A stretch of DNA of 64,000 nucleotides from assembly GCA_019721075.1 (NCBI GenBank), contig JAHEAD010000001.1, positions 124,001-188,000 of the forward strand, written 5' to 3'. Position 1 is the first letter of the stretch. Every line of letters begins with the position of its first letter. This DNA is from Candidatus Sysuiplasma jiujiangense. Lineage in GTDB: Archaea; Thermoplasmatota; Thermoplasmata; Sysuiplasmatales; Sysuiplasmataceae. A model generated the notes under the pieces. That model had not been told where the DNA came from. It ran no database searches and worked only from the letters and a program-made list of their open reading frames with translations. The position numbers and the translations under genes are program-made. Positions 27,983 through 36,560 of this stretch are shown one piece after another.

Positions 27983-29170
27983 TTACAGATTTTTCAGCTT
28001 TTTTCCGATTGTTTCAGCCAGACGCAGGACGGCAAAATCGTCGTTTCTGCTGCCGCTGATCATCAGTCCGGCCGGGAGTCCATCCATCTCGCACGCATTG
28101 ATAGAAACCGAAGGTGCAAAAACGGCATTGAACAGTTCCGTATTTCCAAGAAGAGAGTCACGGAAATGAAGTTCTCTTCCAATGACATCGGATATTTTTG
28201 GAGCTACTGTTTTCGTCGTAGGTGAAAGTATTGCGCCGATTCTTGAAAAGACGGCATCATATTCCTTGATTATACCCTTCAATAAATTCCATGCTTCGAT
28301 ATAATCGGAAGTTCCCGTTTTAAGTCCTGCCAAAAGAACTTCTCTGACGTCAGGAAAATAAAGGTCCCTTTTTGTCTCAAGCCATTTTCTGTGATAGGAG
28401 GCTCCCTCCGCCGAAGTTATCTTTCTGCGCAACGAGCCTCCTCTTTCTTCCAGTGAAGGAATTGAAATTTCGCTGATCTCATATTCACCTGCCAGGCATT
28501 CCACCTTTTTAAGAAGTTTTTTTGAAACGGGACCGTCGTCAAACAGCATTAGCCCGAGACTCTTAATATCCTTCTCGGGACGGACAATGGCTCTTGAATT
28601 TTGGGGAAGAACAGACTCAAAGACAGTTCTGATAGAGGCAACATCCTTTGCAATAATGCCGATAGCATCCATTGTTCGGCTCAGAGGTATGACACCCTCA
28701 GTCGGTATCAGACCCGTCGAAGGTTTGAAGCCCGCGACACCGCAGAGAGCTGAGGGAATCCGCACAGAACCGCCGGTATCTGTCCCGATTCCGATGTCGA
28801 CTGCACCGGAGGCTACAGCAGCGGCAGAACCGCCGCTGGAACCTCCGCTGATGCAGTCGCTGGAACATGGATTGCGCACTGCACCGAAGATAGATGAGGT
28901 GTTGGTTGTGCCGACTGCGAATTCATGGTTGTTTGTCTTACCTATTATTTCACCGCCGCTGAGTCTGATTTGCTTTACTATGAACGCATCATAATCTGGG
29001 ATAAAATCCTGGAGGATTCTCGAGCAGGCAGTCGTCCTGACGCCTCCGGTAAAAATATTATCTTTAACGGCAAAACTGAGTCCGGAAAGATTGCCGCTCT
29101 TAAACGGAGGAAGTTTAGTCGTATTCACGAATGCATTGCAGCAGTCCCTTACAAGTGTGTTTTCGCCCAT
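27983..29170 (-). CDS. Amidase-signature family hydrolase
   Basis: 395 aa. Ser-cisSer-Lys triad marks: FAVKDN (Lys), SGGSSGGSAAAVASGAVDIGIGTDTGG region with the cis-Ser and nucleophile Ser, and SVRIPSALCGVAGFKPS. It is shorter than GatA (about 480 aa) and there is no gatB or gatC beside it, so a stand-alone amidase is more likely than a Glu-tRNA amidotransferase subunit; the substrate is unknown. Divergent from the GNAT gene across ~110 nt. Confidence 0.85.
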   Translation of the reverse strand: MGENTLVRDCCNAFVNTTKLPPFKSGNLSGLSFAVKDNIFTGGVRTTACSRILQDFIPDYDAFIVKQIRLSGGEIIGKTNNHEFAVGTTNTSSIFGAVRNPCSSDCISGGSSGGSAAAVASGAVDIGIGTDTGGSVRIPSALCGVAGFKPSTGLIPTEGVIPLSRTMDAIGIIAKDVASIRTVFESVLPQNSRAIVRPEKDIKSLGLMLFDDGPVSKKLLKKVECLAGEYEISEISIPSLEERGGSLRRKITSAEGASYHRKWLETKRDLYFPDVREVLLAGLKTGTSDYIEAWNLLKGIIKEYDAVFSRIGAILSPTTKTVAPKISDVIGRELHFRDSLLGNTELFNAVFAPSVSINACEMDGLPAGLMISGSRNDDFAVLRLAETIGKKLKNL

Positions 29171-29279
29171 GACTGTGACACAAACCCAATGTCCATTACA
29201 TTATTACAGTTATTGCAGTCGCATAACCCGCTTCACATCAAACAGTTTAAGTTGCCGGCAAGCAATTGACCTGGTCATC

Positions 29280-29777
29280 ATGAGAACAGTGGCAGAAGAC
29301 GATGCCAAAAGCACCTGTGATGTCTGTCAGGATACAGACATTAACGTCAGAATGGCCAGCATAGGCGATCTTCAGGGACTTGAGAACATCGAACGGTCAT
29401 GTTTTGAATATGGAAGATACAGTTCTTCTGTTTTGAGGGGTTTTTTGCTTCATCCATTCTCCATAACTTATGTGGCAGAAATGGAAAAGCGGATTGTTGC
29501 ATCGGAAATAATTTTTTTGCATAGAAAATCAGTGGAAGTTGCATCGCTGGCAGTCATGCCTGAAGTGCGTGGCAGGGGATTTGGCACAGTACTGCTCAGG
29601 AAGGCAGAAGATATGGCCAGGCGACACGCAATCAAACTGCTCACGCTGCATGTAGACGTGAATAACCTGTCGGCAATCGGTCTGTACAAGAAGGAAGGAT
29701 ATCTCATATGCGAGCGTATAACCGAATACTATGGCAAGGGAAAGGATGCTTTTTATCTGACGAAAAACATTGAATGA
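29280..29777 (+). CDS. GNAT N-acetyltransferase, RimI-like
   Basis: About 165 aa. The acetyl-CoA motif A is clear: VASLAVMPEVRGRGFGTVLLRKAEDMA, followed by LTLHVDVNNLSAIGLYKKEGY (motif B). This is the archaeal RimI/Ard1 arrangement that acetylates protein N-termini. Start at ATG 29280; the longer open frame reaches back over the divergent amidase start and adds no family sequence. Residues ~10-20 carry a CDVC pair that the family does not need. Confidence 0.85.
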   Translation: MRTVAEDDAKSTCDVCQDTDINVRMASIGDLQGLENIERSCFEYGRYSSSVLRGFLLHPFSITYVAEMEKRIVASEIIFLHRKSVEVASLAVMPEVRGRGFGTVLLRKAEDMARRHAIKLLTLHVDVNNLSAIGLYKKEGYLICERITEYYGKGKDAFYLTKNIE

Positions 29778-29836
29778 CAGATATAGTGAAGACCGTCGGA
29801 CCAGGTTAAGCGAATTTCGAATTAACATTATAATAA

Positions 29837-29848
29837 GCTTAAATATCC
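29837..29848 (+). promoter_or_regulatory. TATA box with BRE-like flank
   Basis: GCTTAAATATCC, about 40 nt before the ATG of the 53-aa gene at 29888. Inferred promoter. Confidence 0.4.
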
Positions 29849-29887
29849 TTTGTTTTATGAGCAGTTTTAGCCAAGGAATGTGTAGAG

Positions 29888-30049
29888 ATGGAAGAATCGC
29901 TTTGCAACGTTGAATTTCTAAAGACCGATTCCAGCTACCTGGCAAGGGTCCAGAGCCAGCTCGGAGGTATTCGGGAATACAAGAGCGGCACCTTCGAAGA
30001 AGTGCTGGAACAGGTCATAATTGATCTGCAGGAAGAATTCGAAGAATGA
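29888..30049 (+). CDS. Small acidic protein of unknown function (53 aa)
   Basis: ATG at 29888 to TGA at 30047-30049. The protein starts MEESLCNVEFLKTDSSYL and ends FEEVLEQVIIDLQEEFEE; it is acidic with a helical second half. Support: an own TATA box, ATG in a normal position, high Glu content with amphipathic periodicity, and isolation between two other genes. No family recognised. Confidence 0.55.
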   Translation: MEESLCNVEFLKTDSSYLARVQSQLGGIREYKSGTFEEVLEQVIIDLQEEFEE

Positions 30050-30134
30050 ATTCAAAGCGGGCAGCCGTCTTATGAAAATAGCATGCATTCATTCTCGGCC
30101 ACGACAGGGCGGATGTTTACATCAATCTAGAGCA

Positions 30135-30908
30135 TCAACTTCGCTTCCACTTTGAAATCCACCAGTCGGCATGTGGCATCCCGCTCTTTTCCACAACGTC
30201 TGCAAGTTCACCGAAGTCATAGCCTACACATCTGAAGTCGATCGAAACGTTTTTCCCCTTAAGCTCGACTATTGCATATTCTGCAATGACTGGTCTATAA
30301 TGTTTTCCGTCTGCCTCCAACCTGTAAGGAAGGCCCACACTTCCCGGATTCACGATGTAAGACGAACCATGCCTCCTGAGCATCTGTACATGCGTGTGCC
30401 CTCCTGCAAGTAAATCCGCCGAATGATCCCTGAAAATTCCTTCCAGTTTATCACTGCCTGTATGCGCATCTATAACCTCTGTATTTGATGCGGGAGAGCC
30501 ATGGAAACAGAGCATCCGCTGTTCTTTGAATTTAACGTGCAGGAGCGGCAGGAATGACAAAATATAGGCTATATCCTGCTTGCCAAGCATACGTGCGCAC
30601 CAGGCATCTATTTCAGGAATTTCAGACCCTCTCTCCGGATTGAATTTGGTTGAATCAGGGTTTATCATTCTGTCATCCGTGTTTCCCATGACAGATGGGA
30701 TATTCAGTTTCCTGAGGATTGCGAGTGTGCTGATGGGAGCAGGACCGGTGGCTGCCACATCCCCGAGGCTGATTATGACATCAACACCCATTGTGCTGAT
30801 TTCCTCGACAACAGCATTGAGCGCAACCGAGTTTCCATGTATGTCTGAGAGTATCGCGACTCTCCTTGCATCGAAATGAAGGCCCTTTACACCTTTTTTC
30901 TTAGCCAG
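30135..30908 (-). CDS. Calcineurin-like (YfcE/MJ0936-type) metallophosphoesterase, non-canonical start
   Basis: Family metal-binding marks: VAILSDIHGN (upstream of the first ATG), ISLGDVAATGP, VMGNTDD, FHGSPAS, and GGHTHVQML with VNPGSVGLP. The first in-frame ATG is 30789-30791, after the essential SDIHGN. Between the in-frame TGA at 30930-30932 and that point there is no ATG, GTG or TTG; the CTG at 30908, six nt after GGTGG, is the best start in the sequence as given. A one-base insertion near 30868 would instead allow MQRRVAILSD. Substrate unknown. Confidence 0.82.
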   Translation of the reverse strand: MAKKKGVKGLHFDARRVAILSDIHGNSVALNAVVEEISTMGVDVIISLGDVAATGPAPISTLAILRKLNIPSVMGNTDDRMINPDSTKFNPERGSEIPEIDAWCARMLGKQDIAYILSFLPLLHVKFKEQRMLCFHGSPASNTEVIDAHTGSDKLEGIFRDHSADLLAGGHTHVQMLRRHGSSYIVNPGSVGLPYRLEADGKHYRPVIAEYAIVELKGKNVSIDFRCVGYDFGELADVVEKSGMPHADWWISKWKRS

Positions 30909-30986
30909 TTTGAACCACCGCCGGATTACTCATGATCTTACTGGTGTATGCGATGTGAGCAATAGCGCAGGGGACAAATTCCGGTA

Positions 30987-32144
30987 TCAGATGTTAATGA
31001 CATCGCCCTTCCTCAGCACTTCAGCAACTTCCGGTCTGAGAATTTCAGACGGAAGCGGTTTCCCCTCTGAAAGTAGTTTTCTTATCCTTGTTTGACTCGT
31101 GTTCTCGTGAAATTCATCTCCATGAGGGCATACTTTTCTTGAAGCCATTCCATTGCAGACTTTGCAGTAGAATGTTTCCTCATACTTGAGCGGCACAATA
31201 CCAACGTCGAAATTGTCGAATATTCTATGCCCGGCGTAAGGGTCATAATAGCTGCCCACACCGGCCTGATCCCTGCCTACAATATAATGGGAACACCCAA
31301 AATTTCTTCTCACGATAGCATAGAAAAGAACCGCTTTTGGTCCTGCATACCGCATTGATATCGAAAGTGAAGCGAGCAGCACCCTGTCGCTCCGATAATA
31401 GTGAGAGACGAATACTTCATATGCCTCCATTATGACTTCTGGCCTGTAATCACCCTTCTTGAGCTTTCCTATTACCGGCTGTATGAAAAGTGCATCTATA
31501 TCATCCCTTTCAAGTGTTGCCCTCTGAATATATTCATGAGCGGTATGCGGCGGGTTCCTTGCCTGGTAACCAGCCACATTCCTCCAGCCATTCTTCTGAA
31601 AGAGCTCCCGGGTCTCAAGCGGCGTGTATTCAAATTTAGTATGCCGAGTCATTCTGATAAGCTGAACTTTTCCTGAGATGGCGATTTCACCCATCTGTGA
31701 CAGATCAGAAACGTTCGGATGAGCTTTGTCGGTCGTTCCATATATCTTCTTTGCAATCTCCTCCCGCGATATTGTGAATTTCTCCCCAACCCTGATAATA
31801 GCAAATGGAATTCCGGACGTATCCAGGATGGACAGCATATCCGATTCGCCCGCTTCTTTCAGGACAGCTTCATTGTCCTTTCCTGCGGGCGCCAGAAATA
31901 TGGGCATTGTCCAGGGCATTCCGTTCGAAAGCATGCTTCTGTCCAAGACGTTTTTGAAATCTTCCCTCCCCATAAAGCCTTCCAGGGGACTATAGGCTCC
32001 TGTACATATTTTTTCAGCATCATATATCTGGTCTATCAACGGTTTTATCGCCGGGATCTCGGATGCTTCCTCTCTCCGCCTAAGTAATTCGTTTTCGCCG
32101 GGAATGCCGTTGACAAGTTTTCCACCATAAGGGGACGGTATCAT
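30987..32144 (-). CDS. sat: Sulfate adenylyltransferase (ATP sulfurylase)
   Basis: Interconverts APS plus pyrophosphate with ATP plus sulfate. Nucleotide motifs GYQARNPPHTAHEYIQ and GRDQAGVGSYYDPY are present, together with the catalytic-loop RPEVIMEAYEV area and a zinc-type set near the C-terminus (YCKVCNGMASRKVCPHG). 385 aa, a normal homo-oligomeric dissimilatory-type length. It is last of the minus-strand unit with aprA, aprB and a membrane gene. With AprBA in the oxidative direction it would make ATP and sulfate from APS. Confidence 0.95.
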   Translation of the reverse strand: MIPSPYGGKLVNGIPGENELLRRREEASEIPAIKPLIDQIYDAEKICTGAYSPLEGFMGREDFKNVLDRSMLSNGMPWTMPIFLAPAGKDNEAVLKEAGESDMLSILDTSGIPFAIIRVGEKFTISREEIAKKIYGTTDKAHPNVSDLSQMGEIAISGKVQLIRMTRHTKFEYTPLETRELFQKNGWRNVAGYQARNPPHTAHEYIQRATLERDDIDALFIQPVIGKLKKGDYRPEVIMEAYEVFVSHYYRSDRVLLASLSISMRYAGPKAVLFYAIVRRNFGCSHYIVGRDQAGVGSYYDPYAGHRIFDNFDVGIVPLKYEETFYCKVCNGMASRKVCPHGDEFHENTSQTRIRKLLSEGKPLPSEILRPEVAEVLRKGDVINI

Positions 32145-32158
32145 TCAGCATCATCCCG

Positions 32159-34015
32159 TCAGGGCACAATGTGATGCACCGGTTTTGCAGACATCTCCCA
32201 CTGACGTGTCAATGGGTCATAGTGTGAATCAACGAAGACATGCCAGTTCTCATCGTCCACGTGCGGATAGTCTGCCCGGTAGTAATAGCCCGGCCATCTC
32301 GTTTCCTTTCTGTGAAGTGTGTGTCTTATCACCGCCTCAGCAACCCAGATTCTGTGGCTCAGCTCCCACGTTCTCTGCAGCTGGTGAAGATCCTCCGCTC
32401 CAATGCTCTTCATGTCCTCCTTAAGCATGAGAAGCAGGTTTAATCCCTTGTTAAGGAGTTTCTCATTTGTCGAGTAGTATGATCCAACACCCCCGCAGTA
32501 TTCGTCCATTATCTTCTCGAGTCGTTGAAGACCCTGCTTGGGTGTGATGAAGAAGGGGGAAACGCTTCCCTTCACAATTACATGCTTCCCCACTTCATAA
32601 TTTTCCAGTGGCTTGTACAACTCCTCCCTCAAAGCTTCTATCTGAGATAAATCGATTTGCGGCTTGTAATCAGCATGATCTCTCAGAAACCTTACTGCGG
32701 CCTTCGCTGCAAGACGACCTTCGGTGAAAGAGCCAGATGAGAACTTGTGGGCGCTGCCGCCGACAGTATCACCTGCTCCGAAGAGGCCCTCAACGGTCGT
32801 CATCCTGTTGTATCCCCAGTTATAATCCGATGGAGCCATGTCCTCCGGCCCGCTCACCCAGGCGCCTGCACAGACAGCATGCGATCCCATTACATACGGT
32901 TCAGACATGGTGAGTTCTGACGGATCCACCTTCGGGTCTATATTCTGAGAAGCCCACATTACAGCCTGGCCTATTGTCATGTCCAGAAAATCCTCCCAGC
33001 CAAGCTCTTCCTTTTCGCGCGTGTCGAGAGAGCGTTCAGTGTGTATGTAGATTGGACCCTTTCCTGCCTTTATCTCTTCAAGCATCAGGTGATTCCTCAG
33101 GCACGTCGGCATTGGTTTTGCATCTGCATACTTGGTTCCAACATATGTCCTCAGATTATCGATGTGCGCCTTCTCATACTCCTCACCATATGCATTTGTC
33201 GCGACTGATTTGAGCATGAGAAACCATGCCCCGACCGGACCATAACCGTCCTTGAAACGTGTGACCACAATTCTGTTTTCCATCTGTATCATGTCGGCCC
33301 CGACCTGCATCAGTAGGGCATATGCAGATCCATTGTTCCAGGGTGGATACCAAGTTCTTCCCGCTCCCTCTCCCACAGATCGCGGTCTGTATATGTGTGA
33401 GGCGCCTGCAGCACAGACTATGACAGCTTTCGCCCTGAATACGTAGAATGTGCCTTCCCTGACATCCAGACCCACCGCGCCGGCTATACGCCTGGGATTC
33501 CGCATATCTGTAAGCAGATGTGTGATCATTACCCTGTTGTACACTTCATCTACCGATTTTTGAGCTGCTTCTGCAATTATTGGCTTATATGATTCGCCAT
33601 GAATCATGATTTGCCACCTTCCTTCCCTCTGGTAGTGACCATTCTCCCTGTTGTACATCATGGGAAGGCCCCACTCCTCAAACATATGGACAGTAGCATC
33701 GACGTGCCTCGCTATATCGTACAGCAGATCCTCCCTCACGAGTCCCATCAGATCGCCTCTTGCATACCTGACAAAATCTTCAGGCATGTTTTCATTCCAT
33801 CTCATTCCCATATAGCAGTTAATAGCCGATAATCCGTGTGCCACTGCTCCACTTCTCTCAATATTTGCCTTTTCGACGATAACAATGCGAAGATCCCTAC
33901 CCCAGTATCCGGCCTCGTAGGCTGCCCCGCATCCTGCAAATCCTCCTCCCACTATCAATACGTCACAGTCAACGCGCTTTACAGATTTTGTCTTTCCAAT
34001 TGACAGAGATATCAT
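32159..34015 (-). CDS. aprA: Adenylylsulfate reductase alpha subunit (flavoprotein)
   Basis: FAD subunit that interconverts sulfite/AMP and APS. FAD motif VDCDVLIVGGGFAGCGAAYEA at the N-terminus; VEKANIERSGAVAHGLSAIN, REGRWQIMIHGESYKP, CLRNHLMLEE, MSEPYVMGSHAVCAGAWV, and GLFGAGDTVGGSAHKFSSGSF are AprA-like. 618 aa, the typical length. Separated from aprB by 9 nt. The gene alone does not tell oxidation from reduction; the sHdr genes nearby and the absence of dsrAB in this window favour oxidation. Confidence 0.94.
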   Translation of the reverse strand: MISLSIGKTKSVKRVDCDVLIVGGGFAGCGAAYEAGYWGRDLRIVIVEKANIERSGAVAHGLSAINCYMGMRWNENMPEDFVRYARGDLMGLVREDLLYDIARHVDATVHMFEEWGLPMMYNRENGHYQREGRWQIMIHGESYKPIIAEAAQKSVDEVYNRVMITHLLTDMRNPRRIAGAVGLDVREGTFYVFRAKAVIVCAAGASHIYRPRSVGEGAGRTWYPPWNNGSAYALLMQVGADMIQMENRIVVTRFKDGYGPVGAWFLMLKSVATNAYGEEYEKAHIDNLRTYVGTKYADAKPMPTCLRNHLMLEEIKAGKGPIYIHTERSLDTREKEELGWEDFLDMTIGQAVMWASQNIDPKVDPSELTMSEPYVMGSHAVCAGAWVSGPEDMAPSDYNWGYNRMTTVEGLFGAGDTVGGSAHKFSSGSFTEGRLAAKAAVRFLRDHADYKPQIDLSQIEALREELYKPLENYEVGKHVIVKGSVSPFFITPKQGLQRLEKIMDEYCGGVGSYYSTNEKLLNKGLNLLLMLKEDMKSIGAEDLHQLQRTWELSHRIWVAEAVIRHTLHRKETRWPGYYYRADYPHVDDENWHVFVDSHYDPLTRQWEMSAKPVHHIVP

Positions 34016-34024
34016 CTCCCGTTT

Positions 34025-34492
34025 TCAGTTCTTACTTTTACTGCCGTCGTTCACAAATGCATGAAGTTTCGGAAGGCTTTCCACTTTTAGATAATCAGGC
34101 TCATGCGAGAGCAGCGGCGTGTGAATAGAATCTTTCTCGGGAGCAGGGTAGCTCCTTGCAGATTTGATTGATCCCCACTTAGTGGTACGGATAGGAAAAG
34201 TGAATTCCTTTATGCGGCCGTCCCTGTATTTGATCTTCCATGATACCGCTCCCTTTTCAGGTTCGCGAAGTACGGTGACACCGTGCCCGAGCGGGGCAAA
34301 GTCCGCGTATCCCCTGACATCGATGGCATGTTCCGGGCAGTATTTCACACAGGTATAGCATTCCCAACACATGTCGGGTTCCACATTGAAAGCGCGCCTG
34401 TTGATTGGGTCGATGTGCATTATGTCGCTAGGACAGAGCTCGACGCATTTACCGCATCCGTCACACATCGTCATGTAAACAAATGTTGGCAT
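34025..34492 (-). CDS. aprB: Adenylylsulfate reductase beta subunit (2x[4Fe-4S])
   Basis: Electron-transfer partner of AprA. Two ferredoxin motifs: CDGCGKCVELCPSDIM (residues ~10-25) and CWECYTCVKYCPEHAID (~42-58), then the C-terminal tail that wraps AprA (KWGSIKSARS). 155 aa, as in other AprB. It lies between aprA and a membrane-protein gene. Confidence 0.94.
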   Translation of the reverse strand: MPTFVYMTMCDGCGKCVELCPSDIMHIDPINRRAFNVEPDMCWECYTCVKYCPEHAIDVRGYADFAPLGHGVTVLREPEKGAVSWKIKYRDGRIKEFTFPIRTTKWGSIKSARSYPAPEKDSIHTPLLSHEPDYLKVESLPKLHAFVNDGSKSKN

Positions 34493-34508
34493 TCTGATTC
34501 ACGACTCC

Positions 34509-35294
34509 TCAATCTTCTTTTATGAAACTCACTTTAGAAGGCGATGGCAAATGAGAATATCCATCGGCAGAATCAATTTCCCTGTGTATTGCATAAACCG
34601 GTTTGTAGATGATATGAAGGAACTTTGACCATCCCATTGAGAGGAAGGGAAAAGCAGTGACAGGCAGATAAAATATAAGCGCTATTTCTGTCGCCACAAG
34701 CGAACCGCTAAGATCGGCAAATTCCAGTATGAATTGGAAAACCACGGCAAGCATGATTGAAAAAAGGAACATGTCAGCACGAATAGAGCGGAAAATGGAG
34801 TCCTTCTCTGATCTGACATTCACGCGCATAAAAAGCATCAGAATTCCGCCAAGGAGCAGCATAGTGTTACCTGTGTTTGTAGCAATTTCAAGCGGATTCG
34901 AGATTGGAGACGCATTGAGTGTCGGGTAAACGAACGCCTTGGAAAGCATCGATAGAGCCGATACAATGAATCCCCAGAACAGAAGCAGATGAGCGATACG
35001 TCTCGGTATGTCAACTCCTTTTTCATTGCATGAAGCAATTTCACCGGAAAAGGCGATATTTCTGAGAAGGACCCGCATTATTACCGAGGAGTGGGATACA
35101 TGCTTACCTCCAGAAACCCTTCCAAAACTCCTTTTCCAGGCCCTCTCCTGTTCATATGCCCTGATTTTTTTCCGCACGAGGGCGTCATACATAACACCGA
35201 GGATGGCTCCTAAAACCAGAATCAGTACAAACAACCGAAAGTAGTCCGATGGGAAAAACACATCTATGTTTACAGCGGCCATTCTATGAACCAT
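34509..35294 (-). CDS. Membrane electron-transfer subunit, QmoC/HdrE/NarI-like
   Basis: 261 aa with about five membrane segments (residues ~20-40, 92-113, 133-155, 174-195, 206-228). The helix following PRRIAHLLLFWGFIVS carries a His in the position of a heme b ligand in the NarI/HdrE/QmoC family, and SKFLHIIYKPVYAIHRE carries further His residues. No iron-sulfur domain is fused, so it matches only the membrane part of QmoC. By position it should couple AprBA to the quinone pool. It is distinct in family from the AprM protein of some sulfur bacteria as far as I can judge. First gene of this unit. Confidence 0.75.
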   Translation of the reverse strand: MVHRMAAVNIDVFFPSDYFRLFVLILVLGAILGVMYDALVRKKIRAYEQERAWKRSFGRVSGGKHVSHSSVIMRVLLRNIAFSGEIASCNEKGVDIPRRIAHLLLFWGFIVSALSMLSKAFVYPTLNASPISNPLEIATNTGNTMLLLGGILMLFMRVNVRSEKDSIFRSIRADMFLFSIMLAVVFQFILEFADLSGSLVATEIALIFYLPVTAFPFLSMGWSKFLHIIYKPVYAIHREIDSADGYSHLPSPSKVSFIKED

Positions 35295-35317
35295 TCAGGG
35301 CAATGAATTTTCTTTAC

Positions 35318-35330
35318 TTATACTTATTCG
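35318..35330 (-). promoter_or_regulatory. TATA-like box for the apr-sat unit
   Basis: On the minus strand AAGTATAAGTAAAG lies about 30 nt upstream of the ATG at 35294, giving a nearly leaderless transcript. The palindrome at 35348-35360 sits immediately upstream. Confidence 0.4.
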
Positions 35331-35347
35331 ATAACGACTGATTTCGA

Positions 35348-35360
35348 CTGACATTGTCAG
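35348..35360. promoter_or_regulatory. Palindromic operator candidate, site 1
   Basis: CTGACA-T-TGTCAG, a perfect 6+6 bp palindrome about 55-65 nt upstream of the apr-sat unit. Bases 35351-35362 (ACATTGTCAGGC) are identical to 37878-37889 before shdrC1, and the ACATTGTCA core recurs upstream of dsrE2/tusA. A shared regulator of the sulfur genes is inferred; the Lrp-type gene at 35525 is one candidate. Confidence 0.5.
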
Positions 35361-35524
35361 GCACATATATTTTCGTTGCTGACCGGGTAAATAATGAACC
35401 GCTTCCGTATTGAAAACACTGCATCGGGAAGCGGCTTTACTGAAAGAATATTTATGAATCTGCGGGAAGGGAGAAAGATTAATACGCATGTAAACGTAAA
35501 GCGAGAATTGAAGGTCTGCCCGGA

Positions 35525-36031
35525 ATGAACAGCAGGAAAAAAGACGAGAAAGATGCGAACGGTGGCCTAGGACTTGATTTGCTGGATGTCGGAATTATCA
35601 AGGAATTGCAGAAGAATTCCCGAACATCCTACAGGCAGATTGCCAGAAATTTCGGCGTCAGTGTGACGACAGTGAGCGAAAGAGTAAACAGGATGGTTAA
35701 GGAGGGCCTGATAAGAAGCTTTACCGTCATTGTTAACCCTGAGAAATCTGGACCAATTTTCTGCGCAGCACTTTACATCAAAGCAAGTAACGGATGTGAC
35801 CCGAGAGAGGTTGGCAGGAATGTTTCAAAGATAAAGGGGATTTGTTACACTTATCAGGCGCTCGGATTGTACGACATAATAGCTCTTGGCAGCGCCATCA
35901 GCAAGAAGGATTTTTCCACAATGATTAGGGATGTCACATCAGTTGATGGAATAAAAGAAGTCATACCGTCGATGGTCATAGACACAATAAAGGAAGAGCC
36001 CCGTCACCCGATAAGCATACCCGGAAAATAG
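35525..36031 (+). CDS. Lrp/AsnC family transcriptional regulator
   Basis: 168 aa. Winged helix-turn-helix LLDVGIIKELQKNSRTSYRQIARNFGVSVTTVSERVNRMVKEGLI (residues ~20-65), then an RAM/ACT-like ligand domain from ~75 (VIVNPEKSGPIFCAALYIKA...). Divergent from the apr-sat unit with 230 nt between them that contain a 13-bp palindrome, so it may control that unit and perhaps the other sulfur promoters. A TATA-like AATATTTATGAAT lies near 35447-35459. Confidence 0.88.
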   Translation: MNSRKKDEKDANGGLGLDLLDVGIIKELQKNSRTSYRQIARNFGVSVTTVSERVNRMVKEGLIRSFTVIVNPEKSGPIFCAALYIKASNGCDPREVGRNVSKIKGICYTYQALGLYDIIALGSAISKKDFSTMIRDVTSVDGIKEVIPSMVIDTIKEEPRHPISIPGK

Positions 36032-36060
36032 TAGCGACGTTGAATTCTTGCATGTACTTT

Positions 36061-36558
36061 TCAGAATGTCGTGTTCTTTGAAGCTCTCGCAATTATCCTT
36101 TTTGACATTTCGGCCATCTCTTCACACATGCGTCTGTACGCCTGATCGTCTACCGTTGTCATCTCACCCATGTCACTGCCGATCAACGCATACTCGGAAA
36201 AGGTGTAAATGGTCGAGTCCGGATAAAGGAACAAAAGGAAACCTTTTACTGCCATGCTCGTTGCAAGAAGCAACTCGAATTGCCGCACGATGCTGTCTGA
36301 AAGTTTTCGGCTCCTGAACTCATGAATTTCTTCCTTGTTGAAGGCTCTATCCGCAAGAAAAGAGGAAGCCCGCAAGCTCATGGGTTGTCCCTCGACTGCG
36401 GAGAGACCTGCTGATGACACGATCATATCCCTTTCACCTGCTTCCTTCTTAAGCAAATATTCCATGATCGGGCTCGCATCAGCATTTGCACTGCCTACAA
36501 CCAGAATTCGTTTAACAGGTTTGCCAAAAACAAGCCTTCTGATTATGTTTTCAGACAA
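36061..36558 (-). CDS. Low-molecular-weight phosphatase-like protein lacking the catalytic cysteine
   Basis: 165 aa. The fold of LMW protein-tyrosine phosphatase / arsenate reductase is suggested by strand-loop-helix VKRILVVGSANADASPIMEYLLK, then MIVSSAGLSA...SLRASSFL, and a C-terminal helix. The P-loop that should read CxGNxxRSP reads GSANADASP: the nucleophile Cys and the Arg are both replaced, so phosphatase activity is unlikely. Last gene of a minus-strand unit with the 94-aa gene and dsrE2. A binding or regulatory role is possible. Confidence 0.6.
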   Translation of the reverse strand: MSENIIRRLVFGKPVKRILVVGSANADASPIMEYLLKKEAGERDMIVSSAGLSAVEGQPMSLRASSFLADRAFNKEEIHEFRSRKLSDSIVRQFELLLATSMAVKGFLLFLYPDSTIYTFSEYALIGSDMGEMTTVDDQAYRRMCEEMAEMSKRIIARASKNTTF

Positions 36559-36560
36559 GT

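Noticed and set aside
27983-29170. Amidase as GatA of an Asp/Glu-tRNA amidotransferase
   Set aside because: It is shorter than GatA and has no gatB or gatC neighbour.
32159-34492. AprBA as part of a sulfate-reduction pathway
   Set aside because: No dsrAB or complete qmoABC appears in this window and the neighbouring sHdr/LbpA/TusA genes indicate oxidation. It cannot be excluded genome-wide.
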